Below, in pieces: positions 27,101 through 34,411 of a stretch of 55,709 bases of DNA (within the stretch, counting starts at the first letter, position 1; every line of letters begins with the position of its first letter). Location of the stretch: positions 1-55,709 of the IMG/VR virus record IMGVR_UViG_3300034418_012021. One strand, 5' to 3'. Both the position numbers and the translations under genes were made by a program. The notes under the pieces are model-generated. The model ran no database searches. It was given only the letters and a program-made list of their open reading frames with translations, and was not told the DNA's origin. Origin of the DNA: a virus.

Positions 27101-29532
27101 TCCAATCTAAAGATGATACTTTACCAATTATTGTAGAGTTGAGACCAATGTCTCTTGGATTACCAACTGGAGAAATTTATCCATTCTCACAAATTGTTGT
27201 ATTCCCCGATGATATTGAAATTTCCGAAGATGCTTCAATTCCAACAAGAGTTCAATTTGATGCTCCAGTTTATCTAAAGGGAGAAACTGAACATGCAGTT
27301 GTTATCAAATCTGATTCTACAAATTACTATGCTTGGATTTCTAGACTAGGTGAAGTTGATATTACTACAGCTTCTTTACCAGAATCTGGAAGAACTATAG
27401 TTGCAAGTCAACCAGATATTAGCACAATTGGATCTCTATTCAAGTCACAAAATGCTTCAACTTGGACTCCAAGTCAATTTGAGGACCTGAAGTTTACATT
27501 ATATTCTGCAGTATTTGAGACTGAAGGAAATGCAAGTTTCTTCAATCCAAATCTCACTAAAAAGAATAAACAGTTCTCAAGATTAAGTAATAATCCTTTA
27601 GAAATTTACTCCAGAAAAATAAAAGTTGATATTTCTGAAACTTTAAATGATGTTGGATTCACTTTTGGCAACACTGTTGTTCAAACAGGAACCAATGCAA
27701 CTGGAAATTATGTAGGTGCTACTGGATCTATCGTAAGTATTTCTATTACTAATAGTGGAATTGGTTATACTCCTGCAAATGGAACATCTTTCACATATTT
27801 TAATGTTCCTTTGGCAAATTCATCATCAGAAGGGAAATTGGCAACAGCGGATATTACTATTGGAAGAGAAGTTTTACCTGATGGATCTTTTAATGATGGA
27901 GTTGCTATTGCTGCAACAATTACATCAACTGGAGTTGGATATCAGAAAGGTGATGTTTTATCCGTTGATCAGTTAGGAAATCAACAATTGGGTAGGAACT
28001 TACTACTAACTGTTGATGATGTTACTGACTTTAATCAAATTATTATTGACAATGTTCAAGGTAATTTCCAAACGGGAATTGGATTTACTTTAACTTATAC
28101 AAATCCATCGGGAATTAATGTCAATATTAATAATGGCACAACTCCTCCAGTCAATATCACCGAAATAACTGAAATTACAGATGGATTGCATATCAAAGTA
28201 AATCATCAAAATCATGGAATGCATTCGGAAGTAAATCTTGTTGAATTGTCAAATATTAAACCTGATATTGACCCAGTTTCTTTATCGGAAAATATCCCAT
28301 CAAGTGACACTACTTTATCAGCAATTACTGTTTCATCAACCTCGATATTCACAACTTTTGAAAATGAGTTAGTAAGTTCAACAAATCCGGGTTATGTGTT
28401 AATTGATAGAGAGATTATTAAGTATACTGGTGTTTCTGGCAACCAATTGACTGGTATTGAACGTAAAATTGATTCTCCAGATGGTTCAATTTTAAGAATA
28501 TCTTCACCACACTTTGTAGGAGATGATGTATATAAGTATGAGTTGAATGGAGTTTCTTTACTTAGAATTAACAAAACTCATACTTTACAAGATACTGTAG
28601 TTTTGGATCCAATTGGACTAGACTATTATACATTGTACATTGATACTGTGAGACCTGATCCTACATTAAAACCATTATATTTTGCAGAAACTAAGTCAAC
28701 TGGAGGATCTACTGTTCTAGCATCAAGCAACATTCAATTTGAAATTATCAAACCAAACGTTGAGACATTTATTCTCCCAAGAACAGGAATATCTGCAGAC
28801 TTGAGAACAGTTTCTGCAACAAGCATTGGTGGTGTTGAACCTTCCTTTGTTGATCAAGGGTATCAGAGAGTTGATTTGAATGTAAACAATAATATGAACA
28901 CAAGTAGATTAATTTGCTCACTAATCAATGAGCAGACCTATTTGCAAGACCAACCTGCAAATAAATCTCTTGAACTAAGAACTTTCTTGACTACAGAAAA
29001 TGATAGAATCAGTCCTGTTATTGATTTGGATAGAGTTGGTGCAATTTTAGTTTCCAATAGAGTCAATAGACCTATTGAAGATTATATAAATGATTCTAGA
29101 ATTTCTACATTGCAAAAAGATCCTATAGCATTTTATTATGCAACAAAACCAATTTCTCTAGAAGTTCCAGCGACTTCGATAAGAACTTATATTGCTGCAT
29201 ATATTAATAGAAATGCTGATATTAGAGCATTTTATGCTTTAATGAAGGATCCAACTGAAACTCCAATTTATTATCCATTCCCAGGATATTCAAACAAATT
29301 AGTATCTGGAGAAATTATTGATATTACCGACAGTGATGGAACTCCAGATAAATTCGTTCCAAATAATGAGTTATTTGGAAATGGAGATACTGAAAATTAT
29401 TTCAAAGATTATGAATTTAGTGTGGATAATTTGGCAGAATTTAGATATTTTAGTATTAAATTGACAGTATCATCCAACATTCAAGTATATCCACCAAAAC
29501 TAAGAGATCTTAGAGTAATTGCATTGGCATAA
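21169..29532 (+). CDS. DUF4815-type baseplate/fibre-connector protein, 2787 aa
   Basis: The N-terminus (MPQETNLNVTPYFDDFDDRK, then YKVLFKPGYPIQSRELTTL) is the hallmark of DUF4815 proteins of T4-like marine phages, which lie between gp8 and gp13 where T4 has gp9-gp12 and wac. A role in linking baseplate to fibres follows from position. Visible parts: a helical segment near 1114-1146 (KKLEDRIKNLEYYTTLSLL); a Pro-rich linker at 1649-1715 built on GPKPSP; a Gly-rich domain at 1717-1939 with acidic and Cys-containing loops; a return to conserved sequence at LDPLAQSFTI; GSGY-like units near 2195 and 2256; and an IDREIIKY module near 2400-2434. The linker and Gly-rich domain look inserted into an otherwise continuous protein. 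Confidence 0.85.
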   Translation: MPQETNLNVTPYFDDFDDRKNFYKVLFKPGYPIQSRELTTLQSILQNQIEKFGSHIFKEGSPVLGGNVVYNNYYEGIQVESNYLGISVDSYLENFVGKYLIGQDSQVKARVEFILPADESPTANTIIYVSYRDSSLTENTREFSPGEVLLSEEDVPFISGGVTSIQSGQGVSRVTPQDSSIIGSSVTIASGVYFIRGYFINVNEETILLDPISNNVTYSVGLKVTEDIVTSDDDESLVDNSQGFTNFAAPGADRLSISVSLAKYSITETQDEGYIELFKVVDGSPDKVQRDAEYNLLANEFARRTYDESGDYYVTPFKVDVKESLDNLKGNKGVFKQGQITYGNNTADESLGIYKVSPGKAYIRGFEVEIPNPTFIDFAKPRITKTLQNQSIVYETGATFTLNRVNGTPSLGISTDYTVTLRSERLGSDINAEPGKEIGLARVYDFALESGSYNSVFPFSNEWDITLFDVQPYIELNLNNPITLDVPTFIKGSSSGASAFLKESVVNSGIITAYNVEGKFLRGEKLSFDGIQNNRIIKSFTEYDINDFKSIYASPVGSGVTFSADLVQRPKSFAGSVSISDGSSGISTVTSSDFVFFGNVKENDIVAYSTPGDIVPTYAKVNSVSEKSLVIESVTPVDGVCVSSLPTSNLNVSDFRILKSGLQDSSDNTLYTVFPKDKISSVDLEDSEIIIRKQRIINISNNSSGTIILPANERFLPYDEERYSVVYTGDGATDPLTEDKFLFTLGSQSLQINGLEVSSGTAILTYTIKKLKVSSKVKKRNRVNSIIVDKSKYDYSGVGQTTINDGLEFGNYPYGTRVQDEDICLNFPDVTKLLGVFETSSATDAPTLKSITLDLGALSTANLILGEEIVGQTSNCVAILVERINSNTVSYISLNSSEFTSGEGVSFSDSNVISTISSLNRGNCKDITDNFTFNNGQKSTFYDYGRIIRKERSREPIKKLKIVFESTSIDPADEGSFFTTNSYEQFNYCNIPAYDGLRNYNILDLRPRVTPYTVTAGARSPFESLSNNFINVDNQNTPILASDEDIILDFSYYLPRIDKIILSKEGQFELMIGDPAENPQAPLNLSESLDIATITLPAYFCTNDEVRIDLAKHKRYRMVDIKKLEDRIKNLEYYTTLSLLEKETASFTIKDSNGLDRFKSGFFVDNFTTLISQKSSSVAKNSIDVENSQLRPSVYTTSIDLILGHTNSNGSINFNDEDFDYKSNQSIVGENVRKSVGSVGKGILTLDYSETEEIVQPYATRVENVTPYLVTFYGGVASLNPSSDIWLDPIVLDPIDLGVQQGETQIVEVELDEIPDPNSGWAPVIFGAWETSWTTISAPREVSRGPKYEKNGKWYQDVVYARDKEGFKTRIGDTNRITFSDTSVSYGENIVSIDIATYCRSRNIELVSKKLKPYTQMYTFFDGQRVDEFVVPKLLEVEMISGIFQIGETVRTLKAQDATGNANIRFRLCQPDHRGGRYDSPTEVYSFNPYTRTADVPTSYSESSTFLNIDTFLLAEEAIGESFGYVSSGMLLIGNTSNAIARVQPVRLVTDNVGTVIASLYIPDPSVPKNPKFTTGAKIVRLSSSQSISTVPGLLNSLAEAAFFSKGTIKTTQDSFATIRDTIKEVGTLSQTIPISTTDFSQPVSVEVPAPPPKPQPQPYPTPKPEPSPSPEPKPGPKPSPGPKPGPKPSPGPKPSPGPKPSPGPKPSPGPKPASKKIEQFKLYTVPGTYTFTVPKGVTSIEASGVGAGGGGGYGKGNKPGGGGGGGGVCSKKISVNPGEVLTIQVGSGGRGASSDNKATNGESSFVLGKNIVARGGVGGSSTSKGKGGSNSGGGGKGEDGRYDRDDDDRKGGYGGGAGRRGGGNCGHPKDKDCSSATGGVGGNGIEFAGSGGTNGEVPDCGDRDGGRGGTFGGGGGGGVKNGAGADGSPGAFLLKWKESKDTASSSLIPPVGLDPLAQSFTISAKEGRFVTAIDLFFQSKDDTLPIIVELRPMSLGLPTGEIYPFSQIVVFPDDIEISEDASIPTRVQFDAPVYLKGETEHAVVIKSDSTNYYAWISRLGEVDITTASLPESGRTIVASQPDISTIGSLFKSQNASTWTPSQFEDLKFTLYSAVFETEGNASFFNPNLTKKNKQFSRLSNNPLEIYSRKIKVDISETLNDVGFTFGNTVVQTGTNATGNYVGATGSIVSISITNSGIGYTPANGTSFTYFNVPLANSSSEGKLATADITIGREVLPDGSFNDGVAIAATITSTGVGYQKGDVLSVDQLGNQQLGRNLLLTVDDVTDFNQIIIDNVQGNFQTGIGFTLTYTNPSGINVNINNGTTPPVNITEITEITDGLHIKVNHQNHGMHSEVNLVELSNIKPDIDPVSLSENIPSSDTTLSAITVSSTSIFTTFENELVSSTNPGYVLIDREIIKYTGVSGNQLTGIERKIDSPDGSILRISSPHFVGDDVYKYELNGVSLLRINKTHTLQDTVVLDPIGLDYYTLYIDTVRPDPTLKPLYFAETKSTGGSTVLASSNIQFEIIKPNVETFILPRTGISADLRTVSATSIGGVEPSFVDQGYQRVDLNVNNNMNTSRLICSLINEQTYLQDQPANKSLELRTFLTTENDRISPVIDLDRVGAILVSNRVNRPIEDYINDSRISTLQKDPIAFYYATKPISLEVPATSIRTYIAAYINRNADIRAFYALMKDPTETPIYYPFPGYSNKLVSGEIIDITDSDGTPDKFVPNNELFGNGDTENYFKDYEFSVDNLAEFRYFSIKLTVSSNIQVYPPKLRDLRVIALA
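26113..26312 (+). repeat. Pro-rich linker with tandem GPKPSP repeats
   Basis: Residues 1649-1715 are dominated by Pro and Lys, starting as PAPPPKPQPQP and settling into tandem GPKPSP units. The DNA repeats an 18-base unit (CCATCTCCTGGTCCAAAA) with single-base differences. It should form a stiff, positively charged polyproline-type rod before the Gly-rich domain. Such arrays vary in copy number by slippage. Confidence 0.8.
26317..26986 (+). other. Gly-rich adhesin-type domain in the DUF4815 protein
   Basis: The encoded domain opens with a beta part (TVPGTYTFTVPKGVTSIEA, then a PGE...QVGSGG strand) and ends in polyglycine loops closing with PGAFLLKWKES. This order (beta part, then glycine loops, then a hydrophobic strand) is normal for Gly-rich tail-fibre adhesin domains. 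Loops carry RDDDDRK and Cys-containing segments (GNCGHPKDKDC, VPDCGDRDGG). Confidence 0.7.
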
Positions 29533-29750
29533 TGAAATACAGTAAAATAAAGGGTCACGAGAATCTAATTCGTGACGAAAAAACCAAATCAATCATTAAT
29601 ACTAATATTAATGAATATGAAAATTATATTAAAATGAGAAATATAAAACAAACTGAGGTGAAAAGAATTGAAAACATTGAAAATGATTTAAATTCCTTAA
29701 AAAATGATATTAATGAAATTAAAAATCTATTAAGGAGTGCTCTAAAATGA
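29532..29750 (+). CDS. Conserved small phage protein, 72 aa, coiled coil
   Basis: The ATG overlaps the previous stop by one base. The product has an N-terminal YSKIKGHENLIRDEKTKSI segment and a C-terminal heptad-like helix (ENIENDLNSLKNDINEIKNL) consistent with a coiled coil. I recognise this layout from small uncharacterised proteins of T4-like cyanophages upstream of gp13. The coiled coil suggests it oligomerises or chaperones a fibre or neck protein (inference). It overlaps the next gene by an ATGA junction. Confidence 0.75.
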   Translation: MKYSKIKGHENLIRDEKTKSIINTNINEYENYIKMRNIKQTEVKRIENIENDLNSLKNDINEIKNLLRSALK

Positions 29751-29917
29751 TTGATTTGGATTTAGTTGAACTTGAAAATTTCAGTAAAATGTTTGAGTAT
29801 GAGAAACTTGCTAGAGATATAGATAGTATAGAAAATATTGAGCAAGCAAAGCATATTGCAAAAGCATTTGTCAAATTATATTTCAAGCAACAAGAAATCG
29901 TATCTAAATTTACCTAG
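29747..29917 (+). CDS. Small phage protein, 56 aa
   Basis: The start overlaps the upstream stop as ATGA, typical of translational coupling. The product MIDLDLVELENFSKMFEYEK continues with LARDIDSIENIEQAKHIAKA and ends YFKQQEIVSKFT. It is helical and acidic in its first half. The pattern (FEYEKLARDID...AKAFVKLYFKQQE) recalls a small uncharacterised T4-like cyanophage family. It sits 6 bases before gp13. Confidence 0.7.
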   Translation: MIDLDLVELENFSKMFEYEKLARDIDSIENIEQAKHIAKAFVKLYFKQQEIVSKFT

Positions 29918-29923
29918 ATTCTA

Positions 29924-30757
29924 ATGGCAAAACCATCCACAAGACAACAATTAATTGATTATTGTCTACGAAAATTGGGTTATCCAGTTTTGGAAATTAA
30001 CATTGCAGATGAACAGATTGATGATCTTGTGGATGATGCCCTTCAGTTTTTCTACGAAAGGCATTTTGATGGAGTCATTCAGAATTATTTGAAGTATCAA
30101 GTAACTCAAGAAGATATTGATAGGGGAAAGGGAAAGGTTGGTATAACTACAACTTCAGTCAATAACACCATTAATGCTGTAACTACTCAGTTTGACTATA
30201 AAGAAAATAGCAATTATCTACCAATACCCACAAACGTAATTGGAGTTAATAAAATTTTCAAATATGAGGGTGAAAATACTATTTCTGGAAATCTTTTTGG
30301 TGTAAAATATCAATTATTTTTAAATGATTTTTATCAGTGGGGATCTTTAGAACTTCTCACATATTCAATGATAAAAACAAAACTTCAAGACATTGAGTTT
30401 TTATTGAATACTGATAAGCAAATTAGATTTAATAAGAGACAAGATAGATTGTATCTTGATATTGATTGGAATTCTATCAATGTTGGTGATTACCTTGTTA
30501 TTGATTGTTATCAAATAATGGATCCAACTAGTTATAGTGAAGTTTGGAATGATTCTTTCCTAAAACCATATTTAACTGCACTTATGAAGAGGCAGTGGGG
30601 ATATAACATTTCCAATAAATTCAGAGGTCTCAAACTTCCAGGAGGAGTTGAGTTAGATGGCAGAACTCTTGTTGAAGATGCTCAGAGAGAAATTGATTCT
30701 TTAATGGACAAGATGTCTTCAACTTATGAACTTCCACCTTTAGATATGATAGGATAA
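29924..30757 (+). CDS. gp13: Neck protein gp13
   Basis: A neck protein of 277 aa (T4 gp13 is 309 aa). gp13 and gp14 form the neck that joins packaged heads to tails. The N-terminus STRQQLIDYCLRKLGYPVLE, then DDLVDDALQFFYERHFDG, is the conserved start of cyanophage gp13. Further matches are TNVIGVNKIFKY and, near the C-terminus, WGYNISNKFRGLKLPGGVEL with LVEDAQREIDSLMDKM. Four bases separate its stop from gp14, and the T4 order gp13-gp14-gp15-gp16 is kept. Confidence 0.92.
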   Translation: MAKPSTRQQLIDYCLRKLGYPVLEINIADEQIDDLVDDALQFFYERHFDGVIQNYLKYQVTQEDIDRGKGKVGITTTSVNNTINAVTTQFDYKENSNYLPIPTNVIGVNKIFKYEGENTISGNLFGVKYQLFLNDFYQWGSLELLTYSMIKTKLQDIEFLLNTDKQIRFNKRQDRLYLDIDWNSINVGDYLVIDCYQIMDPTSYSEVWNDSFLKPYLTALMKRQWGYNISNKFRGLKLPGGVELDGRTLVEDAQREIDSLMDKMSSTYELPPLDMIG

Positions 30758-30761
30758 ACTT

Positions 30762-32174
30762 ATGCTTAATCCATTTCTACTAAACGGTTCTAAAAGTGAG
30801 CAGGGAATGCTCCAAGACTTAATCAATGAGTCTCTTAGAATGTATGGTATTGATGTTTACTATTTGCCAAGGCAATTTGTAAATGAGAAATCAATAATAA
30901 AAGAAGTTGTTGAGTCTGAATTTAATACAGCATTTCCAATTGAAGCATATGTAGAATCATATGATGGTTATTCTGGACAAGGAACAATTCTTTCAAAATT
31001 TGGAATCCAAGAGTTGGATGATTTAACTCTTACAATTTCAAAAGAAAGATATGAAAATTATATTCAAAATTTGATACATAAAATTCCAAATTCAAAATTA
31101 ACATCTAGACCAAAGGAAGGAGATTTGATTTATTTTCCTCTTGGTGATAGATTGTTTGAGATTAAATATGTAGAGCATGAAAAACCATTTTATCAACTTC
31201 AGAAAAATTACGTTTATCAATTGACTTGCGAACTCTTCAGATATGAAGATGAGGTCATTGATACTGATATTGATATTATTGATGATAATGTTCAGGATTA
31301 TGGTTACATTCAAACTTTAAATATGATTGGTGCTGGCGTGACTGCCACTGCAACTACAACAGTAGTTAATGGTGGAGTAAGGTCTGTAACAATAACCAAT
31401 AGAGGATCTGGATATACAAGTGCTCCTATAGTTAAGTTTTCTTCTCCACCATCGGGAGGAATAAGAGCAACAGGTATTGCTGAAATGATTAGTGGAATAG
31501 TTGATTTTTGTGAGTCTAATCCAAATTTACTAAGAGTTCAAAAGATTTTAATTACAAATCCAGGATCTGGATATGTAAGTGCTCCACAAATTAGTTTTGT
31601 TGGTGGAGAAGGATCTGGTGTTGAAGCAACTGCAGTTATCGGTGATGGAATTATTGGTCCAATAACAGTTACAGAACCAGGATCTGGATACCTAACTCAA
31701 CCAACAATTACTTTTACAGGAATATCTACAGTTTCTGCTGCAGCAACAGCAGTATTGTCCAATGGAACAGTAAGTAGTATTCAAATTACCAATGCTGGAC
31801 TTGGTTATAATTCTGCACCAGATATTGAAATCAGTGCTCCAAATACTTCAAGTGGAACAGGTACATTTAAATTTAATGAAATAGTTACTGGAAGCGTTTC
31901 TGGAACAACTGGAAGAGTTAAGTATTGGAATATAACATCAAATATTTTAGAAGTTTCAAATATTACAGGAGACTTTAAAGTTGGTGAAACAATTACTGGT
32001 TCAGAATCTAGTGCATCTTATGTTTTAAGAAAAATAAATACAGACAATCTTCCAGATTCTGAGTCTCTAAATAATTCAAATACTGGCGATAAATTTGCAG
32101 ATAATCTTGAAATTGAAACTGAGGCAGATTTAATTTTAGATTTTAGCGAAAAAAATCCATTTGGAACTCCATAA
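30762..32174 (+). CDS. gp14: Neck protein gp14 with inserted beta-module array
   Basis: The first 188 residues match gp14: LNPFLLNGSKSEQGMLQDL, GIDVYYLPRQ, then PKEGDLIYFPLGDRLFEIKY and YVYQLTCELFRYEDEVIDT. The C-terminal end DLILDFSEKNPFGTP is also typical. Between them, residues about 190-425 form an array of GSGY-type beta units (RGSGYTSAPIVKF, PGSGYVSAPQISF, PGSGYLTQPTITF, AGLGYNSAPDIEI), so the protein is 470 aa against 256 in T4. The array probably sticks out from the neck like a decoration. The frame is continuous, and both flanks are conserved, which argues for insertion rather than fusion. Confidence 0.92.
   Translation: MLNPFLLNGSKSEQGMLQDLINESLRMYGIDVYYLPRQFVNEKSIIKEVVESEFNTAFPIEAYVESYDGYSGQGTILSKFGIQELDDLTLTISKERYENYIQNLIHKIPNSKLTSRPKEGDLIYFPLGDRLFEIKYVEHEKPFYQLQKNYVYQLTCELFRYEDEVIDTDIDIIDDNVQDYGYIQTLNMIGAGVTATATTTVVNGGVRSVTITNRGSGYTSAPIVKFSSPPSGGIRATGIAEMISGIVDFCESNPNLLRVQKILITNPGSGYVSAPQISFVGGEGSGVEATAVIGDGIIGPITVTEPGSGYLTQPTITFTGISTVSAAATAVLSNGTVSSIQITNAGLGYNSAPDIEISAPNTSSGTGTFKFNEIVTGSVSGTTGRVKYWNITSNILEVSNITGDFKVGETITGSESSASYVLRKINTDNLPDSESLNNSNTGDKFADNLEIETEADLILDFSEKNPFGTP
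31330..32035 (+). repeat. GSGY beta-module array inside gp14
   Basis: At least four units of the pattern GxGYxxxPxIxxxG...A.A.......V..I.IT are visible at about residues 210-355, followed by a variant tail with GSVSGTTGRVKYWN. The same pattern occurs in the giant baseplate protein, gp8, the DUF4815-type protein and the 621-residue fibre of this window. Confidence 0.8.
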
Positions 32175-32188
32175 TTTAAGAGGTTAAT

Positions 32189-33208
32189 ATGTTTGAATAT
32201 TACTATAATGAAATATTTCGAAAAACAATTATTGGATTCGGAACTCTTTTTAATGCAATAAACATCAAGCATTTTGATGATTCCGGTAATGTTGATTCTG
32301 TTATTAAAGTCCCTCTTGCATATGGACCGATTCAAAAGTTTCTTGCAAGAATTGAGCAGCAACCAGATTTGAATACTCCAGTTCAAATGACTTTGCCTAG
32401 AATGTCATTTGAATTTGTTGGTCTTTCTTATGACCCAACAAGAAAACTTACAACAACACAGACATTTATATCAAAATCTTCAACAGACTCTACCGATTTG
32501 AAGAAGACATATATGCCTGTTCCTTATACTATGCAATTTGAACTTAGTATTATGACTAAGTTGAACGATGATATGCTTCAAATAATTGAGCAAATTTTAC
32601 CATATTTTCAACCCTCTTATAATTTAACTATAGACTTGGTAAAATCAATTGGAGAAAAAAGAGATATTTCCGTAGTTTTGGATTCCATTAATATGGAAGA
32701 TAATTATGAGGGAGACTATACAACAAGAAGAGCACTCGTTTATACACTAAGATTTAGTGCAAAGACTTATCTATTTGGTCCCACTTCTTCCGCAAACAAA
32801 GATATTATCAAAAAAGCAACTGTCAATCTTGTTTCTGGACATTCAAACTCACTATCAAGAGATCTTACATATACAGTTACACCAGTTGCAACTAAGAGTT
32901 ACAGTGATTTAGTAATCACAACATTAAATTCTGATATGACAGAATCATCTACAGAAATCACTGTGCAGCAAGCTTCAAATGTTCCAGTAGATGCATATAT
33001 TACAATTGATAATGAGACTATGAAAGTCGTTAATAGGATTGATAGAACAGATGTTGTTGGACAAGATACTTTAGTTGTTTCTAGAGGACAATATGGGACA
33101 ACTATCACATCACACGTAAGTGGAACTCCAATTGAATTAATTACTCAAGCAGATAATGCATTAATTCAACCTGGAGATGATTTCGGATTTGATGGAAATC
33201 TATTCTAA
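32189..33208 (+). CDS. gp15: Tail-sheath stabiliser gp15
   Basis: A gp15-type protein, 339 aa (T4 gp15 is 272 aa), which caps the tail tube and sheath and joins the tail to the neck. Conserved segments: MFEYYYNEIFRKTIIGFGTL, VPLAYGPIQKFLARIEQ, TLPRMSFEFVGLSYDPTRK and VPYTMQFELSIMTKLNDD, then LPYFQPSYNLTIDLV and TTRRALVYTLRFSAKTYLFG. The extra C-terminal part (about 245-319) carries an ITIDNETM...VSRGQYGTT...H.SGT module also found in fibre and baseplate proteins here. AAGAGG upstream is a good ribosome-binding site. Confidence 0.93.
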   Translation: MFEYYYNEIFRKTIIGFGTLFNAINIKHFDDSGNVDSVIKVPLAYGPIQKFLARIEQQPDLNTPVQMTLPRMSFEFVGLSYDPTRKLTTTQTFISKSSTDSTDLKKTYMPVPYTMQFELSIMTKLNDDMLQIIEQILPYFQPSYNLTIDLVKSIGEKRDISVVLDSINMEDNYEGDYTTRRALVYTLRFSAKTYLFGPTSSANKDIIKKATVNLVSGHSNSLSRDLTYTVTPVATKSYSDLVITTLNSDMTESSTEITVQQASNVPVDAYITIDNETMKVVNRIDRTDVVGQDTLVVSRGQYGTTITSHVSGTPIELITQADNALIQPGDDFGFDGNLF

Positions 33209-33216
33209 GTAAAGAT

Positions 33217-33666
33217 ATGAAAGATTATGATAAGTTGGATGATGTTTTCAATGTTTCTGGGGACATAGTACCTAAAGAGGTTGATATTGAAATTGAAAAA
33301 TCTGAAATTGAACCAACTCCAATAGTAGAGAATAAAAGATCTACAGATATTCAAAGAGATTATGAATATGCAAGAGGTACAATATACTCCCTTTTAGAAA
33401 AGGGGCAAGAGGCAATAAATGGTGCTTTAGAACTTGCTCAAGAGACCGAATCTGCTAGGGCATATGAAGTTGCTGGACAGATAATCAAAAGTGTTTCAGA
33501 TACAGCAGATAAACTAATGAATCTGCATAAAGACATTAAAGAAGTTGAAACTGATAAGGCGAAAGGTCCAACCAATGTAACAAATAATGCACTGTTCATT
33601 GGATCAACTGCAGAGTTGTCAAAATTATTAAAACAACAATCAAAAGATGCTGAGCAAGATAAATAG
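33217..33666 (+). CDS. gp16: Small terminase subunit gp16
   Basis: A gp16-like small terminase of 149 aa (T4 gp16 is 164 aa), which binds phage DNA and regulates the large terminase during packaging. The diagnostic core is YARGTIYSLLEKGQEAING, then LELAQETESARAYEVAGQ and a helical SVSDTADKLMNLHKDIK, giving the long coiled-coil-like hairpin of the family. It keeps the T4 order after gp15. The large subunit gp17, its usual neighbour, is not found downstream in the window. Confidence 0.87.
   Translation: MKDYDKLDDVFNVSGDIVPKEVDIEIEKSEIEPTPIVENKRSTDIQRDYEYARGTIYSLLEKGQEAINGALELAQETESARAYEVAGQIIKSVSDTADKLMNLHKDIKEVETDKAKGPTNVTNNALFIGSTAELSKLLKQQSKDAEQDK
33658..33665 (+). promoter_or_regulatory. 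Late-promoter-like GATAAATA
   Basis: It overlaps the gp16 stop codon and lies 18 bases before the next ATG, with seven of eight positions matching the T4-type late consensus. Confidence 0.45.
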
Positions 33667-33682
33667 TTAAAAAAGTAAGAAA

Positions 33683-34036
33683 ATGTCTGTTGCTCAAATT
33701 AATACGATAACTATTGAAAGAGGAACTGATTTTGAGGTTACTTTTGATATTTTTGGCGCAGATTTGTCACCAAACAGTTTTACTAATGGATATACCGGAA
33801 TTTTTTCACTGAAAAAATATCCAGGGTCATCTGCAGGGTTTGAAAAGCCAGTAGTTTTTGAACCTGGAACAAATGATATCAAAGTTTCTTTGGCAAAAAC
33901 TGAAACCGCAACATTAAAACCTGGTAGAAATTATTTTCAAGTAAGTATAGTTTCTTCTCCATCAGCAGGTTCTCTTACCAATAGAGTTGTAGAAGGTACA
34001 CTCATAGTTTCTGAGGAAATTACGAACCATGGCTAG
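33683..34036 (+). CDS. Putative small virion protein, 117 aa
   Basis: A beta-rich protein: MSVAQINTITIERGTDFEVT, then FSLKKYPGSSAGFEKPV and KVSLAKTETATLKPGRNYF, ending in an EGTLIVSEEITNHG strand. The opening (I.RGTDF...F.I) is the pattern of short beta-sandwich virion proteins found after gp16 in T4-like cyanophages and of some baseplate attachment domains. It overlaps the next gene by 8 bases. A structural role is inferred from place and fold pattern only. Confidence 0.65.
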   Translation: MSVAQINTITIERGTDFEVTFDIFGADLSPNSFTNGYTGIFSLKKYPGSSAGFEKPVVFEPGTNDIKVSLAKTETATLKPGRNYFQVSIVSSPSAGSLTNRVVEGTLIVSEEITNHG

Positions 34037-34364
34037 TTTTAATGTCAAACTAAAGTCGGCAAGTAAATTTAAAGTAGTTTCAAATATTGGAGGTGTTCAA
34101 GTGCCTGCTAGTTTTTCGGATTTGATAGATTTTGATGATGGAAATAGTGGTAATGGAGTTATTGATCAATATGTTCTGATGTATGATGCTAGCAGTCAAA
34201 AATGGATTGCAAAAAATCCAGATGAAGTTCTCCAATCAGCAGCATTAGAACCTGTACAACCAGGTCTAGTAAATCCAAACCAATTTGGTCCATCTTATGC
34301 TGATGAGTTTGTTGATGAAATTCAGAGAGAATTGGATCCAAATATTGACGGTGGAACTTTTTAA
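34029..34364 (+). CDS. Putative small fibre-linked virion protein, 111 aa
   Basis: The start overlaps the previous gene by 8 bases. It reads MASFNVKLKSASKFKVVSNI, has a DQYVLMYDASSQKWIAKNP segment typical of fibre proteins (a YVLxYd.s...W..k unit, also seen in the larger fibres here), and ends with an acidic helix (YADEFVDEIQRELDPNIDGG). It is probably an accessory or connector of the fibre proteins downstream; the family is not otherwise recognised. Confidence 0.65.
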   Translation: MASFNVKLKSASKFKVVSNIGGVQVPASFSDLIDFDDGNSGNGVIDQYVLMYDASSQKWIAKNPDEVLQSAALEPVQPGLVNPNQFGPSYADEFVDEIQRELDPNIDGGTF

Positions 34365-34378
34365 TTGAGATACATTTT

Positions 34379-34386
34379 ACTAAATA
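34379..34386 (+). promoter_or_regulatory. Late-promoter-like ACTAAATA
   Basis: It sits in the 47-base gap before the 724-residue fibre gene, 26 bases upstream of its ATG. The CTAAATA form is a known variant of cyanophage late promoters. Confidence 0.4.
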
Positions 34387-34411
34387 ATAGTAGTAAAATT
34401 GTATAAAAGAA

